Source: JANQPX01 sp039197065 (lineage in GTDB: Bacteria; Pseudomonadota; Alphaproteobacteria; Geminicoccales; Geminicoccaceae). Taken from it: DNA of 35,815 nt. Shown one piece after another: positions 22,408 through 33,587 of the stretch (positions within the stretch are counted from its first letter, which is position 1; every line of letters starts with the position of its first letter). The DNA is taken from positions 1 to 35,815 of the forward strand of contig JBCCUL010000049.1 in NCBI GenBank assembly GCA_039197065.1, written 5' to 3'. A model generated the notes under the pieces. The model was given only the letters and a program-made list of their open reading frames with translations, searched no databases and was not told the origin of the DNA. Position numbers and translations under genes: made by a program.

Positions 22408-23949
22408 TCAGGAAACGGGTATGCCGCTCAGCGCATGGTTTAAAGGGCAGAGTGCGCCGTAGGCTTTGCGGTAGATGTCCTGATAAAGCTGCTCATAGTG
22501 TTCGGTCCAACCATCGATCGGATCGATCCTTTCATAAACCACCGACAAGCCCTGGACAGCCGCCGCCATGGACGGCCAGAGGCCTGCGGCGACACCGCCC
22601 AGCAAAGCTGCGCCGAGCGCAGCGGCTTCAGGCATGACGGTTGCCGTGATCGGCTGGCGATAGACCGAGGCCTTAATGCGCATCAGGAGCGTATTTTGCG
22701 TGTTGCCGCCGATGGCCCGGATCGTCTGGATGTCGGGTATGCCGTCGATGCCGTCCAGCCCGTCGATCGATTGCCTGGCTTCAAAGGCCAGGCCTTCGAG
22801 GAGGGCGCGAAAGAGGGCGGCGCGATTATGATCCGCCGTCAAGCCGAACCATGCGCCGCGTGAGAAGGGGTCGGGAATGGGCAGCAAACGGCCGCGCAGA
22901 TCAGGAACGAAAAAGGCCCCGCCAGCGCCGGGCGGCACCGTTTCGGCCTCGCTGATCAGCTGCTCGTAACCGACGCCGGACTCGAACAGCGAGCGGAACC
23001 ATTCGATTGAGGCGCCTGCCGTCTGAAAGCCCCCGAAGACGTAGGCTATCGTCTGATCGTCGACCGCCAGCGCACCCTGATTGAAGCCCCGCCGGCCGAG
23101 CTCAGGATCACGGCTCGAGTAAGGCAAGGCCAAGGTGACGGCTTCGGCCGTGCCGAGCGAGTTCAGCATGGTGCCCGCGCTCAGGGCGTTCGAGGCAAGT
23201 GCCCCCAAGATGTGATCGTGACCGCCGACGCCGACCATGCAGTCGGAAGAAAGGCCGAAGGCTCCGGCGATATCGGGCGTTACCTTGCCGAGAGGTGCGC
23301 CGAGCGGCCGAAGCTCGGGAAAGAGCTTCGGATCGATGCCGGTTTCACTGATCAGATCGTCGGCCCAAGCGTGATCATGCAGATCGAGGGCGAGGCTTCT
23401 CGATGCCTGGGACAGATCGGCTGTCTCGATGCCGGTCAAGCGCCAGGCGAGAAAATGGGTGATGTTCAAGATCCTGCTGGTCCGAGCCAGTGCTTCGGGG
23501 GCGTTGGCCTTCAGCCAGAGGAGTTTCAGCAGGGAGAAGGTGGGATCGGCGGCGAGCCCGGTGATGGCGAACAGCCTGTCCCGGCCGATCGTCTTGAAGA
23601 GCTGCTCGAGTTCGCCCGTCGTCCGGTGATCGTACCAGGCGATGACCGGGAAGGTCGGCGAGCCCGACTTGTCCAGGGGCACGAACGCTTCGCCGACGCT
23701 GCTGATCGCAAGGCCGCGAATGCGCTCGGGCCGGTCGATCGGTTCGACAGCTTCTTTAATCGCCGTGGCTGTGGCCTGCCAAATGTCTTCGGCGTCCTGC
23801 TCCGCCCAGCGCGGTTGCGGACATCTGGTCTCGGCCGCCCTGCTGCCTTCGGAGACGACGCGGCCTTCCATCGTGAAGACCAGCGCGCGCACCCGGGACG
23901 TACCGGCATCGATACCGAGCAGCAGGGGGGCGCCGCTGTTGGTGCTCAC
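22408..23949 (-). CDS. FGGY-family carbohydrate kinase
   Basis: This 513-residue sugar kinase of the actin-fold superfamily phosphorylates a sugar or polyol with ATP in the cytoplasm. Phosphate-1 loop LLGIDAGTSRVRALVF, then VIAWYDHRTT for substrate contact, GVGGHDHILGAL with the catalytic Asp near residue 250, LNSLGTAEAVTLAL for ATP, and AIGGNTQNTLLMRIKASVY with EAAALGAALLGGVA near the end. Xylulokinase, gluconokinase and LsrK-like relatives share this pattern, so the substrate is undecided. It follows the aldolase gene by 15 bp, so the two very likely act in sequence. Confidence 0.88.
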   Translation of the reverse strand: MSTNSGAPLLLGIDAGTSRVRALVFTMEGRVVSEGSRAAETRCPQPRWAEQDAEDIWQATATAIKEAVEPIDRPERIRGLAISSVGEAFVPLDKSGSPTFPVIAWYDHRTTGELEQLFKTIGRDRLFAITGLAADPTFSLLKLLWLKANAPEALARTSRILNITHFLAWRLTGIETADLSQASRSLALDLHDHAWADDLISETGIDPKLFPELRPLGAPLGKVTPDIAGAFGLSSDCMVGVGGHDHILGALASNALSAGTMLNSLGTAEAVTLALPYSSRDPELGRRGFNQGALAVDDQTIAYVFGGFQTAGASIEWFRSLFESGVGYEQLISEAETVPPGAGGAFFVPDLRGRLLPIPDPFSRGAWFGLTADHNRAALFRALLEGLAFEARQSIDGLDGIDGIPDIQTIRAIGGNTQNTLLMRIKASVYRQPITATVMPEAAALGAALLGGVAAGLWPSMAAAVQGLSVVYERIDPIDGWTEHYEQLYQDIYRKAYGALCPLNHALSGIPVS

Positions 23950-23964
23950 ACCGGCTGCCAGCGC

Positions 23965-24744
23965 TTAAGCCAGGAGGTTCAGGGCGTCTTCGACGCTGCC
24001 GTCCTCGTGGATCAGATGGCGAAGCGCCTTAATCATCTTGGCGGGGGCCGGGTTCTGCCAGATATTGCGGCCGAAGACCACGCCTCTTGCGCCGGCATCG
24101 AGGGTGTCGCGCACCACCTGCATGACGGCGCGATCGCTGTCCATTTTGGCGCCGCCGGCGATCAAAACGGGGTTCGGGCTGTTTTTCGTGACCTCGCGAA
24201 AGCTCTCGGCGCTGCCGGTGGCGTAGGTCTTCAGAACATCGGCCCCATGCTCGAAGGCGAGCCTGCAGGCATCCGCCATGGCTTTCGCATCCAAAGGATC
24301 CGGGATCCGGTCACAGGGGCAGGGGAGGGCTTCGACCATCAAGGTCATCGACGTGCCCTGAAGTTCGCCCGCCACCTCCGAGGTGATCTCGAGGGTGTCC
24401 ATCTCCACTTCGGAGCCCATGAACACCATGGTGCAAACGCCGTCGACACCGAGCGCCTCCGCGTCATCGACGGTGTGCAGCAGGCTCCATTTGGTATTCT
24501 TCAGCCAGTCCTCGCGATAGAAGCTCGGCCCGCCATCGACTCTGAGCAAGGTTGGAATGCGACCGATCAGGCGATCCTTGTAACGCTTGATGACCCCATA
24601 GCTGGTCATGACGGCGTCGGCGCCGGCCTCCACCGCGAGATCGATCACGGCGCCCGGGTCTTCGAGCCCTTCGACCGCCCCCATGGCGCGAGCATGGTCC
24701 ATGGCGACCACAAGCTGTTTCTTGCTTCGATCGAAACCCGACAT
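23965..24744 (-). CDS. Class I aldolase of the DeoC/FbaB/LacD superfamily
   Basis: This 259-residue (beta-alpha)8 aldolase opens with KKQLVVAMDHARAMG (substrate Asp), continues through EALPCPCDRIPDP, and has the probable Schiff-base lysine in ADVLKTYATGS. The phosphate site follows in LIAGGAK and GVVFGRNIWQ. Members cleave fructose- or tagatose-bisphosphate, or act as LsrF. With the FGGY kinase directly downstream it probably cleaves the phosphorylated sugar made by that kinase. An AAAGGAAA site precedes the ATG. Confidence 0.85.
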   Translation of the reverse strand: MSGFDRSKKQLVVAMDHARAMGAVEGLEDPGAVIDLAVEAGADAVMTSYGVIKRYKDRLIGRIPTLLRVDGGPSFYREDWLKNTKWSLLHTVDDAEALGVDGVCTMVFMGSEVEMDTLEITSEVAGELQGTSMTLMVEALPCPCDRIPDPLDAKAMADACRLAFEHGADVLKTYATGSAESFREVTKNSPNPVLIAGGAKMDSDRAVMQVVRDTLDAGARGVVFGRNIWQNPAPAKMIKALRHLIHEDGSVEDALNLLA

Positions 24745-25028
24745 ACCGTTTCCTTTTCTTTCAGCAAAGACTCTCGCTCGACCTGATCCGAAACTTCAAC
24801 TTGGCTTTGATCGTCGCCTAAGCACGAAGGTCGAACGCCTCCTTGACGACCATATCCGATCGCATAAAGCAGGTCGACGCGCCTCATCATCTCTTTTGGT
24901 GATGACGATGGGGAGTTGGTGAAAATATAACCCATGCGCTAATAAAAATCTTGATTTTATCGTTTTGATCTATATGCCAATGAGCAAGCATCGTCCTCAA
25001 CCCTTTCGCCTATCTATGGTCATTCGCC
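24745..25028. promoter_or_regulatory. Divergent intergenic region, AT-rich
   Basis: These 284 bp separate the aldolase (minus) from the methyltransferase (plus). The part near 24915-24985 is unusually AT-rich for this genome and should hold a promoter. I found no convincing paired boxes, operator or RNA gene. Confidence 0.35.
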
Positions 25029-25913
25029 ATGCTCGGACGGTTGGACAATTCTCTCCAGCGCTTATTCGGTTTGCCCTATCTCTTTGCGTCGCGCGATTTC
25101 AACATTCACAGCCGCTGTCGTTATCTTCTCTACAAACTTGCGCGACTGGAAGGGCGTGGTCTGAGCGTGCTGGATGTGGGTTGTGGCGCGGGCATCACCC
25201 TTCGCCATCTCGCGACCCTGGCACCCGGCAGGATTGCCCGCTATGTCGGAATCGACCGCATGGCCGAGCGTTTGCAGCCGCGTTACAGGGACATCGAAGA
25301 CATCGATGTCGCCTTTCATAATGTCGATCTGGACGACCCCTGGGATTTCGGTGCGTTCGACGTTGTCTGGTGCTCCGAGGTGATCGAACATCTGATCGAT
25401 GACCTTGGGCAGATCGCCAAGATAAAACAGTCCGTGCGGCCTGGCGGGACGGCTTTGATCACGACGCCCTGCCTCGACTTCGTTCTGCATATCGGTGCGT
25501 TGTTTCCGCCGATCCTGAAGACCAGTGCTGTGCAGGACGGCGGGCATGTTCGTCACGGCTACAGGCTTAGCGACATCGAAAGGCTGGCGGCCGAGACGGG
25601 TTTGGAGGTCGAGAGCATCGACGGTGTGAACCGGCTCACCTTGGCCGAGACCGAAAAGCGCTACACGACGCGTCGTGCTTCCTGGGTCCTTAACAATATC
25701 CGCATGAGCCTGCAGGCGCGCGATCGGCAGGATTTCGCCGTCGGCGAGGCGTTCAAGGCCGACCCCGAGCGCTACGCCTCGATCGGCGCGGTTCTCAGGC
25801 GGCTGCCAAGTCCACGCAGCATGCGCGTTAAGCCCGAGACGATCGCAGCACCGTTGCCAGAGAAAGTCACGGTGAAAGCGGTGAGACCAGGCCTGCCGAT
25901 CGCGCAGAACTGA
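25029..25913 (+). CDS. Class I SAM-dependent methyltransferase
   Basis: This 294-residue protein has a Methyltransf_11/23-type core. Motif I LSVLDVGCGAGITL is near residue 48, the acidic residue after strand 2 is in YVGIDRMAE, FDVVWCSEVIEHL marks strand 4, and RPGGTALITTP motif III. The C-terminal 90 residues are not conserved in any family I know. The substrate is unknown; the UbiG-like VIEHL element occurs in many small-molecule and surface-sugar methyltransferases. The ribosome site is weak. It stands alone between divergent aldolase and dnaQ-like genes. Confidence 0.85.
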   Translation: MLGRLDNSLQRLFGLPYLFASRDFNIHSRCRYLLYKLARLEGRGLSVLDVGCGAGITLRHLATLAPGRIARYVGIDRMAERLQPRYRDIEDIDVAFHNVDLDDPWDFGAFDVVWCSEVIEHLIDDLGQIAKIKQSVRPGGTALITTPCLDFVLHIGALFPPILKTSAVQDGGHVRHGYRLSDIERLAAETGLEVESIDGVNRLTLAETEKRYTTRRASWVLNNIRMSLQARDRQDFAVGEAFKADPERYASIGAVLRRLPSPRSMRVKPETIAAPLPEKVTVKAVRPGLPIAQN

Positions 25914-26022
25914 GGCAATTGCTTCCGCCATTCAGTTTATCCATAATCCGGGCGGCACCAGCGACAACGATCGGACGTGGGCGGACATCGAGGCGCCGAC
26001 TCGCCCGGCAAAGGGATGACCC

Positions 26023-26718
26023 ATGCGCGAAATCGTGATGGATACGGAAACCACCGGCCTCGATCCGAATGACGGCCATCGGGTGGTGGAGATCGGCGCG
26101 GTCGAGCTCATCAATCACATTCCGACCGGGCGGACCTATCAGGAATACATCAATCCCGAGCGCGATATGCCGGCCGAGGCCGAGAAGATTCACGGCATAA
26201 GCGAGGCCTTTCTCGCTGACAAACCGGTGTTTTCGGCGATTGCAGAGGGTTTTTTGGCGTTTCTGGAAGCCGACGGTCAGGGCGAGCCTTCGCCGGGGAC
26301 GCTGGTGATCCATAACGCCGCCTTCGATATGAAGTTCCTGAACAGCGAGCTTGCCCGACTCGGCTATGATCCGATCGCCGACAATCGCGTGATCGACAGC
26401 CTGATGCTGGCGCGCCAGCGTTTTCCCGGAGCGCCCGCCAATCTCGATGCGCTCTGCCGCCGTTTCGACGTCGACACCTCGGCCCGGACCAAGCATGGCG
26501 CCCTTCTCGACTCGGAACTCCTGGCGGAGGTTTATCTGGGTCTGATCGGTGGGCGTCAGCCGGGGTTCGACCTCGCCGTCGGCGCACGCGACAAGAAAAC
26601 AGCCGTTACAAGAGAACGGGTCGCCCGTCCGCCAAGGCCGCATGCGCCGACGGCGGCGGAGCTGGAGGCGCATCAAGCCTTCCTGGAGCAGATCAAGGAT
26701 CCGCTCTGGCACCGCTAA
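26023..26718 (+). CDS. dnaQ: DNA polymerase III epsilon subunit (3'-5' proofreading exonuclease)
   Basis: This 231-residue protein has the DEDDh exonuclease fold. ExoI VMDTETTGLDP is at the very N-terminus, ExoII IHNAAFDMKFLN near residue 95-105, and ExoIII-epsilon TKHGALLDSELLAEVYL near 157. It proofreads for the replicative polymerase. The C-terminal tail (HQAFLEQIKDPLWHR) after a flexible linker is where epsilon binds the alpha subunit. Confidence 0.95.
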   Translation: MREIVMDTETTGLDPNDGHRVVEIGAVELINHIPTGRTYQEYINPERDMPAEAEKIHGISEAFLADKPVFSAIAEGFLAFLEADGQGEPSPGTLVIHNAAFDMKFLNSELARLGYDPIADNRVIDSLMLARQRFPGAPANLDALCRRFDVDTSARTKHGALLDSELLAEVYLGLIGGRQPGFDLAVGARDKKTAVTRERVARPPRPHAPTAAELEAHQAFLEQIKDPLWHR

Positions 26719-26841
26719 ACCGGATCCCGGTAGATTGACCTATCCGCAGCCGGCCCGTTCGCTGATTCTGAGCAAGTTCCCGCCGACTCCGAGATTACGC
26801 CTAATCGGGATCCGCGCTGAGCGCTGCCTCTAAGTCAAGGC

Positions 26842-26858
26842 AGCGGGCCTTGCCCGCT
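26842..26858 (-). terminator. Short hairpin at the glmM stop codon
   Basis: AGCGGGC-CTT-GCCCGCT is a perfect 7-bp stem with a 3-base loop that overlaps the glmM TAG. No T run follows on the minus strand, so it is a weak or Rho-assisted terminator at best. It also lies 120 bp after the convergent dnaQ-like gene. Confidence 0.4.
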
Positions 26859-28200
26859 AGGCGTGGCGTTCGATGACGCCACTGACCTCGTCGAGCACGT
26901 CGGTCAGCAGGCTTTCGTCGTCGGCTTCGACCATCACCCTGATAAGCGGTTCGGTGCCGCTCGGGCGGACCAGAAGGCGGCCGTGGCCCTTCAGGCGATC
27001 GTTGGCGGCCTCGATGCAGCGCTGGACCTCGCTGTCATCGAGCGGTTTGCCGCCGTTCAGCCTGCAGTTTCTGAGACGCTGCGGCAAAGGTTCGAAGACG
27101 CGGCCGAGCGCACTCAGGGGCTTATCGCGCTCGCGCATGGCGGCGAGGATCTGCAGGCCGGCCAGCAGGCCGTCGCCGGTGGTCGCGAACTCGGTCATGA
27201 CGATGTGGCCGGACTGCTCGCCGCCCAGCGTGTGACCGGAGGCGCGCATATGCTCGACGACATAGCGATCGCCGACCTTCGTGCGGTGAAGCTGGAGATC
27301 CTGGCTCTCCAGATATCGCTCCAGGCCTAAATTGGACATGATCGTGGCGACCACCGTGTCGGAGCCGAGCCGGTCATGTCGTTTCCAATGGTTGGCGAGC
27401 AGTCCGAGGATCTGGTCGCCGTCGATCAGCCGGGCATCCTCGTCGGTGACCACGATACGATCGGCATCGCCATCAAGGGCAATGCCGACATCCGCGCCAT
27501 GTTTCAGGACAGCGGCGCGCAGGCCTTCAGGATGGGTGGAGCCGCATTGATCGTTAATGTTGAAGCCGTTGGGATCGGTGCCGATCTCGATCACCTCGGC
27601 GCCGAGTTCCCAGAGCACCTTGGGTGCGGCGACGTAGCCGGCGCCGTGGGCGCAGTCGATGACGATCTTCAGACCATTCAGCGTCATGCCCTTGGGCAGC
27701 GTGCCTTTCAGAGCCTCGATATAGCGCTCGCGCGAGCCTTCGAGCTTGAGGGCGCGGCCGAGCTGATCGGGGGCACTCAGGTCGCCTCGATCGTCATCGA
27801 ACATGCGTGCTTCGATCTTAAGCTCGATGTCGTCCGAGAGCTTGAAACCGTCCGGCCCAAACAGCTTGATGCCGTTGTCCTGATAGGGATTGTGCGAGGC
27901 GGAGATCATGACGCCGAGGTCGGCGCGCAGCGATCGGGTCAGCATCGCGACGCCTGGCGTGGGTAGCGGGCCGAGGATGGTGACGTCCATGCCCATCGCG
28001 AGGAAACCGGCGGTCAGGGCCTGCTCGAGCATATAGCCGGAAAGCCGCGTGTCCTTGCCGATCACCACACGGTGACGGTGATTGCCCGTGGTGAATTGGC
28101 TGCCGGCCGCCATGCCGAGCTTGAGCGCGGTTTCGGCGGTCATCGGATAAGTGTTGGCCGTACCGCGAATGCCGTCCGTACCGAAGAGTTGGCGAGTCAT
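26857..28200 (-). CDS. glmM: Phosphoglucosamine mutase
   Basis: This 447-residue enzyme of the alpha-D-phosphohexomutase family turns glucosamine-6-phosphate into glucosamine-1-phosphate for peptidoglycan and lipopolysaccharide. FGTDGIRGTAN is the family N-terminus. The phosphoserine loop is MISASHNPYQDNGIK (about residue 100), the metal loop DGDADRI, the sugar loop GEQSGHI, and the phosphate loop RPSGTEPLIRVM. Length is normal. It follows ftsH directly, without the folP gene often found between them. Confidence 0.97.
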   Translation of the reverse strand: MTRQLFGTDGIRGTANTYPMTAETALKLGMAAGSQFTTGNHRHRVVIGKDTRLSGYMLEQALTAGFLAMGMDVTILGPLPTPGVAMLTRSLRADLGVMISASHNPYQDNGIKLFGPDGFKLSDDIELKIEARMFDDDRGDLSAPDQLGRALKLEGSRERYIEALKGTLPKGMTLNGLKIVIDCAHGAGYVAAPKVLWELGAEVIEIGTDPNGFNINDQCGSTHPEGLRAAVLKHGADVGIALDGDADRIVVTDEDARLIDGDQILGLLANHWKRHDRLGSDTVVATIMSNLGLERYLESQDLQLHRTKVGDRYVVEHMRASGHTLGGEQSGHIVMTEFATTGDGLLAGLQILAAMRERDKPLSALGRVFEPLPQRLRNCRLNGGKPLDDSEVQRCIEAANDRLKGHGRLLVRPSGTEPLIRVMVEADDESLLTDVLDEVSGVIERHA

Positions 28201-28501
28201 GACGTTCCTAACCTCGACTTATGGTCGTTGGCCCGTGATGTCACAAGCGGCGCCCTGATACGCAACAGGCGAGCATTTTGCAACTTCGTATGAAAGGCGT
28301 TGAAGCGAATGCACCGTAAAGTTGCAGGGATATCACAGGCCCGTTATCGAATGAGCCAAACCGGACATTCGCCGTCAAGCAAAGCTCGGTTCAGCGGAGC
28401 GATGAACTTAATGCGGAACGTACCGAGATATCGACTCGTTTATTGCCGATACCCAAACGACCGACCATCGCCTGTCGAGCGATGGCGCGGCCCCGCCAGC
28501 G
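28201..28501 (-). promoter_or_regulatory. ftsH-glmM intergenic region with a post-ftsH hairpin
   Basis: A 301-bp gap. Near its right end CCATCGC (28465-28471) pairs with GCGATGG (28479-28485), a 7-bp stem 17 bases after the ftsH stop, a possible weak terminator. The middle is moderately AT-rich and probably holds a glmM promoter, but no clear boxes were found. No gene seen. Confidence 0.35.
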
Positions 28502-30439
<1,938 letters not shown>

Positions 30440-30662
30440 GTCAGATGCCCTTTCATCTCGCCAGCATACGCATCGTCACCCAGATACCTGGGGGTCTTGA
30501 TAAACAACGTCAATTTTTCAGCCAAATTCAGATCGATAGCCCAATTCAAACGCGTTCCGGGTTTCAGTTCCAGCCCCGCTACCCATGCTTGGCTGAACAC
30601 TATAAACGCTCAACCTTTACCATAAGCTAACATCGGCGCAGTGCAACGGTTCCCCGATGCCA

Positions 30663-32045
30663 TCAGCTCGATATATGGGGCATGAAGAGCCCATTCGCCA
30701 GGGGGGAGCGCGGGCAAAATTGCAGATCAAGGTCGTCTGGCGTCAGCGAGTCGTCGTAGAGGCCGAGAGGTGGGATCGCGATCAGGTCAGCGCCTCGCCA
30801 GATGGCGGGCAGAGTCGGTTTCATCACAGCAGCGATCCTTCTCGTTTTCCCTTTTGGCTTCAGGGTCTCTTCGCCATGACGGCCCTTGCCGCCAAGGGCG
30901 CCGATTGCAAGGTCTGGCTGCGGTGCAAACAGGTGAATGGCAAAACGGTCGTCCCAGCGCTGCGCACGGCGGGGCTCGAGCATCAGTCGTTCAGGCGACG
31001 GCCTTTCCCGACAGATCAGCCAGCGGCCACGGGATTTCAGAATTCGACAATGCGCCAAGGTTCTGCCCGGCCGCTGTTCGACACGCTGCGGCACCTCGCC
31101 GCGGATATCGTCGAGAAGCCGTGACAGGGCATCGCTGCGCGGCGGATAGATACGGCCACCGATGGTGATGAGAAGCCGGGTCAGAAGATCCGAGGCAAGA
31201 TCCTTGGGCAGCCGTTCGAAGCCAGCCGCATCAAGGGTAGCGAAGCCCGCCGGATCGATGATGACATGCCGAACCAGCGCTTCGGTAACCTGCCGGTCCG
31301 CGTCCCGGCGATAGAGACCCTGCCGCTCGGCCTCATCGGCGAATTTTTCGACGTCCAGACCAGCCTGCCTGAGCCGGTTTCGCTCGAAGGCCTGGCTGTC
31401 ATTGCTGGGGTCATTCAGCCAAGGCTGCGCCTCAGCGCGAAGCGTGTCCTCCAGGCGCGCCTTGTCGATGCCGAGAAGGGGGCGGAGCAGGCGCAGACCT
31501 TCGATCTCTCGAACCGCGGCCATGGCGGCAAGGCCGGCCCTCCCGCTTTTTCGCAACTTTCTCAGCGCTACGGTCTCGGCCTGATCCTGACGGTGATGTG
31601 CGGTCATCAGGTGGAAACAGCCATGTTGCATGCACCAGGCGGTAAGCAAGGCATAGCGGGCATCGCGCGCATGCCGTTGCAGGCCGGTTTTCGGCTTGTC
31701 GCCGGACCAGGTCAGGATGTGATGCTCGATGTCTCGCTCAGCCAGCCAGAGGCCGGTCTGGCGCGCATCGTCGTCGGAACCGGACCGGAGACCGTGATCG
31801 ACGGTGAGGCCGACGACCCGCCCACGACGCTGCCTCGCCCAGTGATCGGCGAGCAGGGTAAGCGCCAGGCTGTCGGCGCCGCCGGAGACGGCAATCGCCA
31901 GCAGCGGTTCATCCTCGAACGGTTCGAGGCGGGCCATGCAGGCGGAAAAGGCGGCTTGATCGAGCACGGATCCTTCATCCGTCCAGACGTGCCGGCGGAA
32001 ACCCTCGGCTCCAGCCTCGATACCGACCGTGTCGGTCAGCCGCAT
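30663..32045 (-). CDS. tilS: tRNA(Ile)-lysidine synthase
   Basis: This 460-residue N-type ATP pyrophosphatase puts lysidine on C34 of the AUA-reading tRNA-Ile, so that it charges isoleucine. The PP-loop is AIAVSGGADSLALTL (about 48-63). VDHGLR and MTAHHRQDQAETVALR complete the active site, and RPLLGIDKARLE follows. The C-terminal part is more variable. The ATG lies inside the last codons of cpoB (10-bp overlap), indicating coupling. A 223-bp gap to ftsH has no recognisable gene. Confidence 0.93.
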   Translation of the reverse strand: MRLTDTVGIEAGAEGFRRHVWTDEGSVLDQAAFSACMARLEPFEDEPLLAIAVSGGADSLALTLLADHWARQRRGRVVGLTVDHGLRSGSDDDARQTGLWLAERDIEHHILTWSGDKPKTGLQRHARDARYALLTAWCMQHGCFHLMTAHHRQDQAETVALRKLRKSGRAGLAAMAAVREIEGLRLLRPLLGIDKARLEDTLRAEAQPWLNDPSNDSQAFERNRLRQAGLDVEKFADEAERQGLYRRDADRQVTEALVRHVIIDPAGFATLDAAGFERLPKDLASDLLTRLLITIGGRIYPPRSDALSRLLDDIRGEVPQRVEQRPGRTLAHCRILKSRGRWLICRERPSPERLMLEPRRAQRWDDRFAIHLFAPQPDLAIGALGGKGRHGEETLKPKGKTRRIAAVMKPTLPAIWRGADLIAIPPLGLYDDSLTPDDLDLQFCPRSPLANGLFMPHISS

Positions 32046-33013
32046 TGGGCGCGCGCGCGTTCCCTGGAAAGCGCCTGCTGGATATGCGCGGGCCGCTGGG
32101 GAAAGGCGCCGACCAGTTCCTCATAAGTGAGGCAGGCTTTATCCTGCTCGCCGAGATTGGAGAGCGACATGCCGAGCTTCAAGAGATTGTCGATCGCCTT
32201 TGCCGAGTCCTGTCCGTAGGTTCGGTAGTTGCGCGCGAAGGCGGCGGCGGACGCCGAGTAGTTCTGACGGACATAATGAGTTTCCGCCAGCCAATAGGCG
32301 GCGTTCGAGGCGAGCTGGTGTTCGCCGTTCAGGTCGAGAAACAATTCCAGACCGCCTTGAGCGCCCTGATAGTCGCCGGCCTGCAGCAGTTGCACGGCGT
32401 TCTCATATTGCTGCTCAGGCGTGAGCGTGCTGGTTTCCGGCGCCGCCACATCGGCGGGATCCGGCCTTGGGAGGCCGGCAAGCGCGCTTTCGGGCACGCT
32501 GCCGAGTTGCCCATCGCCAGGAGCGGCCCGGGCGCCAGCCGCGGACTGGGCGCCAGTCGCGGACTGATCGCCACCGGTGGCCGCGAGATCCCTCAACGCC
32601 TGTTCCGCACGATCCACCTCGTTGCCGGGCGCTCCTGCCGCCAGGCCTCCACCGCCGCCTTCTTCGAGCGCGCGCAGACGCTGATCCAGATCCTCCACCA
32701 GCTTGTCGAAGCGGCGATCGGTGTTGCGCTGCTCGAATTCGAGCTGCTCGATCCGGCCGGTCAGCCGGCGGATCTGTTCTTCCAGACGGCCGATCGCCGC
32801 CAGATCACGGGCCCGCGCCGAAGGGTCCTGCTGCGCCTGGATCTCGTGGATTGCCGCATGATCGACATCGGATATCGCCGACCCTGAACCGAGAACAGCC
32901 ACGCCTGCGCTTACGGGTGTCGCCGCAAGCGTCAGACCGAGGGCTGCGGCAAGGGCGAGTTTTCCGCCGTGACGCGGCGCGACGGCAGGCATTTTCGGAT
33001 CGGCTGATATCAT
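32036..33013 (-). CDS. cpoB: Tol-Pal system protein CpoB/YbgF
   Basis: This 325-residue periplasmic protein coordinates peptidoglycan synthesis with outer-membrane constriction. Signal peptide GGKLALAAALGLTLAATPVSA; the start may be at residue 8 (MPAVAPRHGG) rather than residue 1, which overlaps the pal stop. A coiled coil (about 60-110, RLEEQIRRLTGRIEQLEFEQ) makes the trimer. An Ala/Gly-rich low-complexity linker with imperfect repeats (GDQSATGAQSAAGARAA) follows. Then there are three TPR repeats at the C-terminus (YENAVQLLQAGDYQGAQ, YWLAETHYVRQNYSAS). Confidence 0.93.
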   Translation of the reverse strand: MISADPKMPAVAPRHGGKLALAAALGLTLAATPVSAGVAVLGSGSAISDVDHAAIHEIQAQQDPSARARDLAAIGRLEEQIRRLTGRIEQLEFEQRNTDRRFDKLVEDLDQRLRALEEGGGGGLAAGAPGNEVDRAEQALRDLAATGGDQSATGAQSAAGARAAPGDGQLGSVPESALAGLPRPDPADVAAPETSTLTPEQQYENAVQLLQAGDYQGAQGGLELFLDLNGEHQLASNAAYWLAETHYVRQNYSASAAAFARNYRTYGQDSAKAIDNLLKLGMSLSNLGEQDKACLTYEELVGAFPQRPAHIQQALSRERARAQCG

Positions 33014-33558
33014 CAGTTCACAGTTGTTACGACCGTGACCGCACGGCGATTATTCGCCCAGGCGCTTTCGCCGCTGCCGGCATCGGCCGGGCGTTCTTCG
33101 CCATAGGAAATGGTCAGGATCTGGTTTGGCGCCACGTTGAGGGCGAGGAGGTAGTTGCGAACGGCCGTGGCGCGGCGATCGCCGATTGCAAGGTTGTATT
33201 CGCGCGTGCCGCGCTCGTCGGCATGACCCTCGATGGTTACCACCGTGCCGGGATATTGACGCAGCCAGGCTCCCTGGCGGTCCAGGGTTTCGGTCGCAAC
33301 CGGGCTGAGCACGGCGCTGTCATAGTCGAAAAAGACGCGGTCCCCGACTGAAAGCTCCAATTCTTCTTGAGAACCGGGCGTCGGCTGATTGGCGGCCACT
33401 TCGTCGGTGCCGATGCCGCTTTGGCCGTTCTCGAAGCTCTGCTGCTGATCGGCGGCGCCGCCGACATCGCCATTAGTACCGTAGTCGTAGTCGTCATTGG
33501 ACGAACAGGCCGTCAACAGAAAAGCGACGGCCATCAGGGAAGAGGTGGTCCTGAACAT
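33013..33558 (-). CDS. pal: Peptidoglycan-associated lipoprotein Pal
   Basis: This is a 181-residue outer-membrane lipoprotein. Signal peptide with lipobox AFLLTACSS (Cys about residue 18), an acidic Gly/Asn/Gln linker, then an OmpA-type peptidoglycan-binding domain. Peptidoglycan contacts are in VTIEGHADERGTREYNLAIG, followed by RRATAVRNYL and YGEERP. With TolB it ties the outer membrane to the wall and moves to the division site. It ends overlapping cpoB by one base. Confidence 0.96.
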   Translation of the reverse strand: MFRTTSSLMAVAFLLTACSSNDDYDYGTNGDVGGAADQQQSFENGQSGIGTDEVAANQPTPGSQEELELSVGDRVFFDYDSAVLSPVATETLDRQGAWLRQYPGTVVTIEGHADERGTREYNLAIGDRRATAVRNYLLALNVAPNQILTISYGEERPADAGSGESAWANNRRAVTVVTTVN

Positions 33559-33559
33559 T

Positions 33560-33587
33560 GATAGCTCCCTATCGGCACCGTGGTGCC
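33560..33587 (-). promoter_or_regulatory. pal: Two hairpins in the pal leader, ribosome site in a loop
   Basis: On the coding strand GGCACC-AC-GGTGCC (33587-33574) is followed at once by GATAG-GGAG-CTATC (33573-33560), one base before ATG plus the A of the spacer. The GGGAG ribosome site lies in the 4-base loop and its edge. A run of seven T precedes the first hairpin. This may set pal translation independently of tolB. Confidence 0.5.

Noticed and set aside
23212..24786. 524-codon plus-strand open frame
   Set aside because: It runs antisense across both the kinase and the aldolase, including their gap, with no domain of its own.
30440..30662. Heat-shock (sigma-32) promoter for ftsH
   Set aside because: No acceptable match to the -35 and -10 consensus at proper spacing was found.
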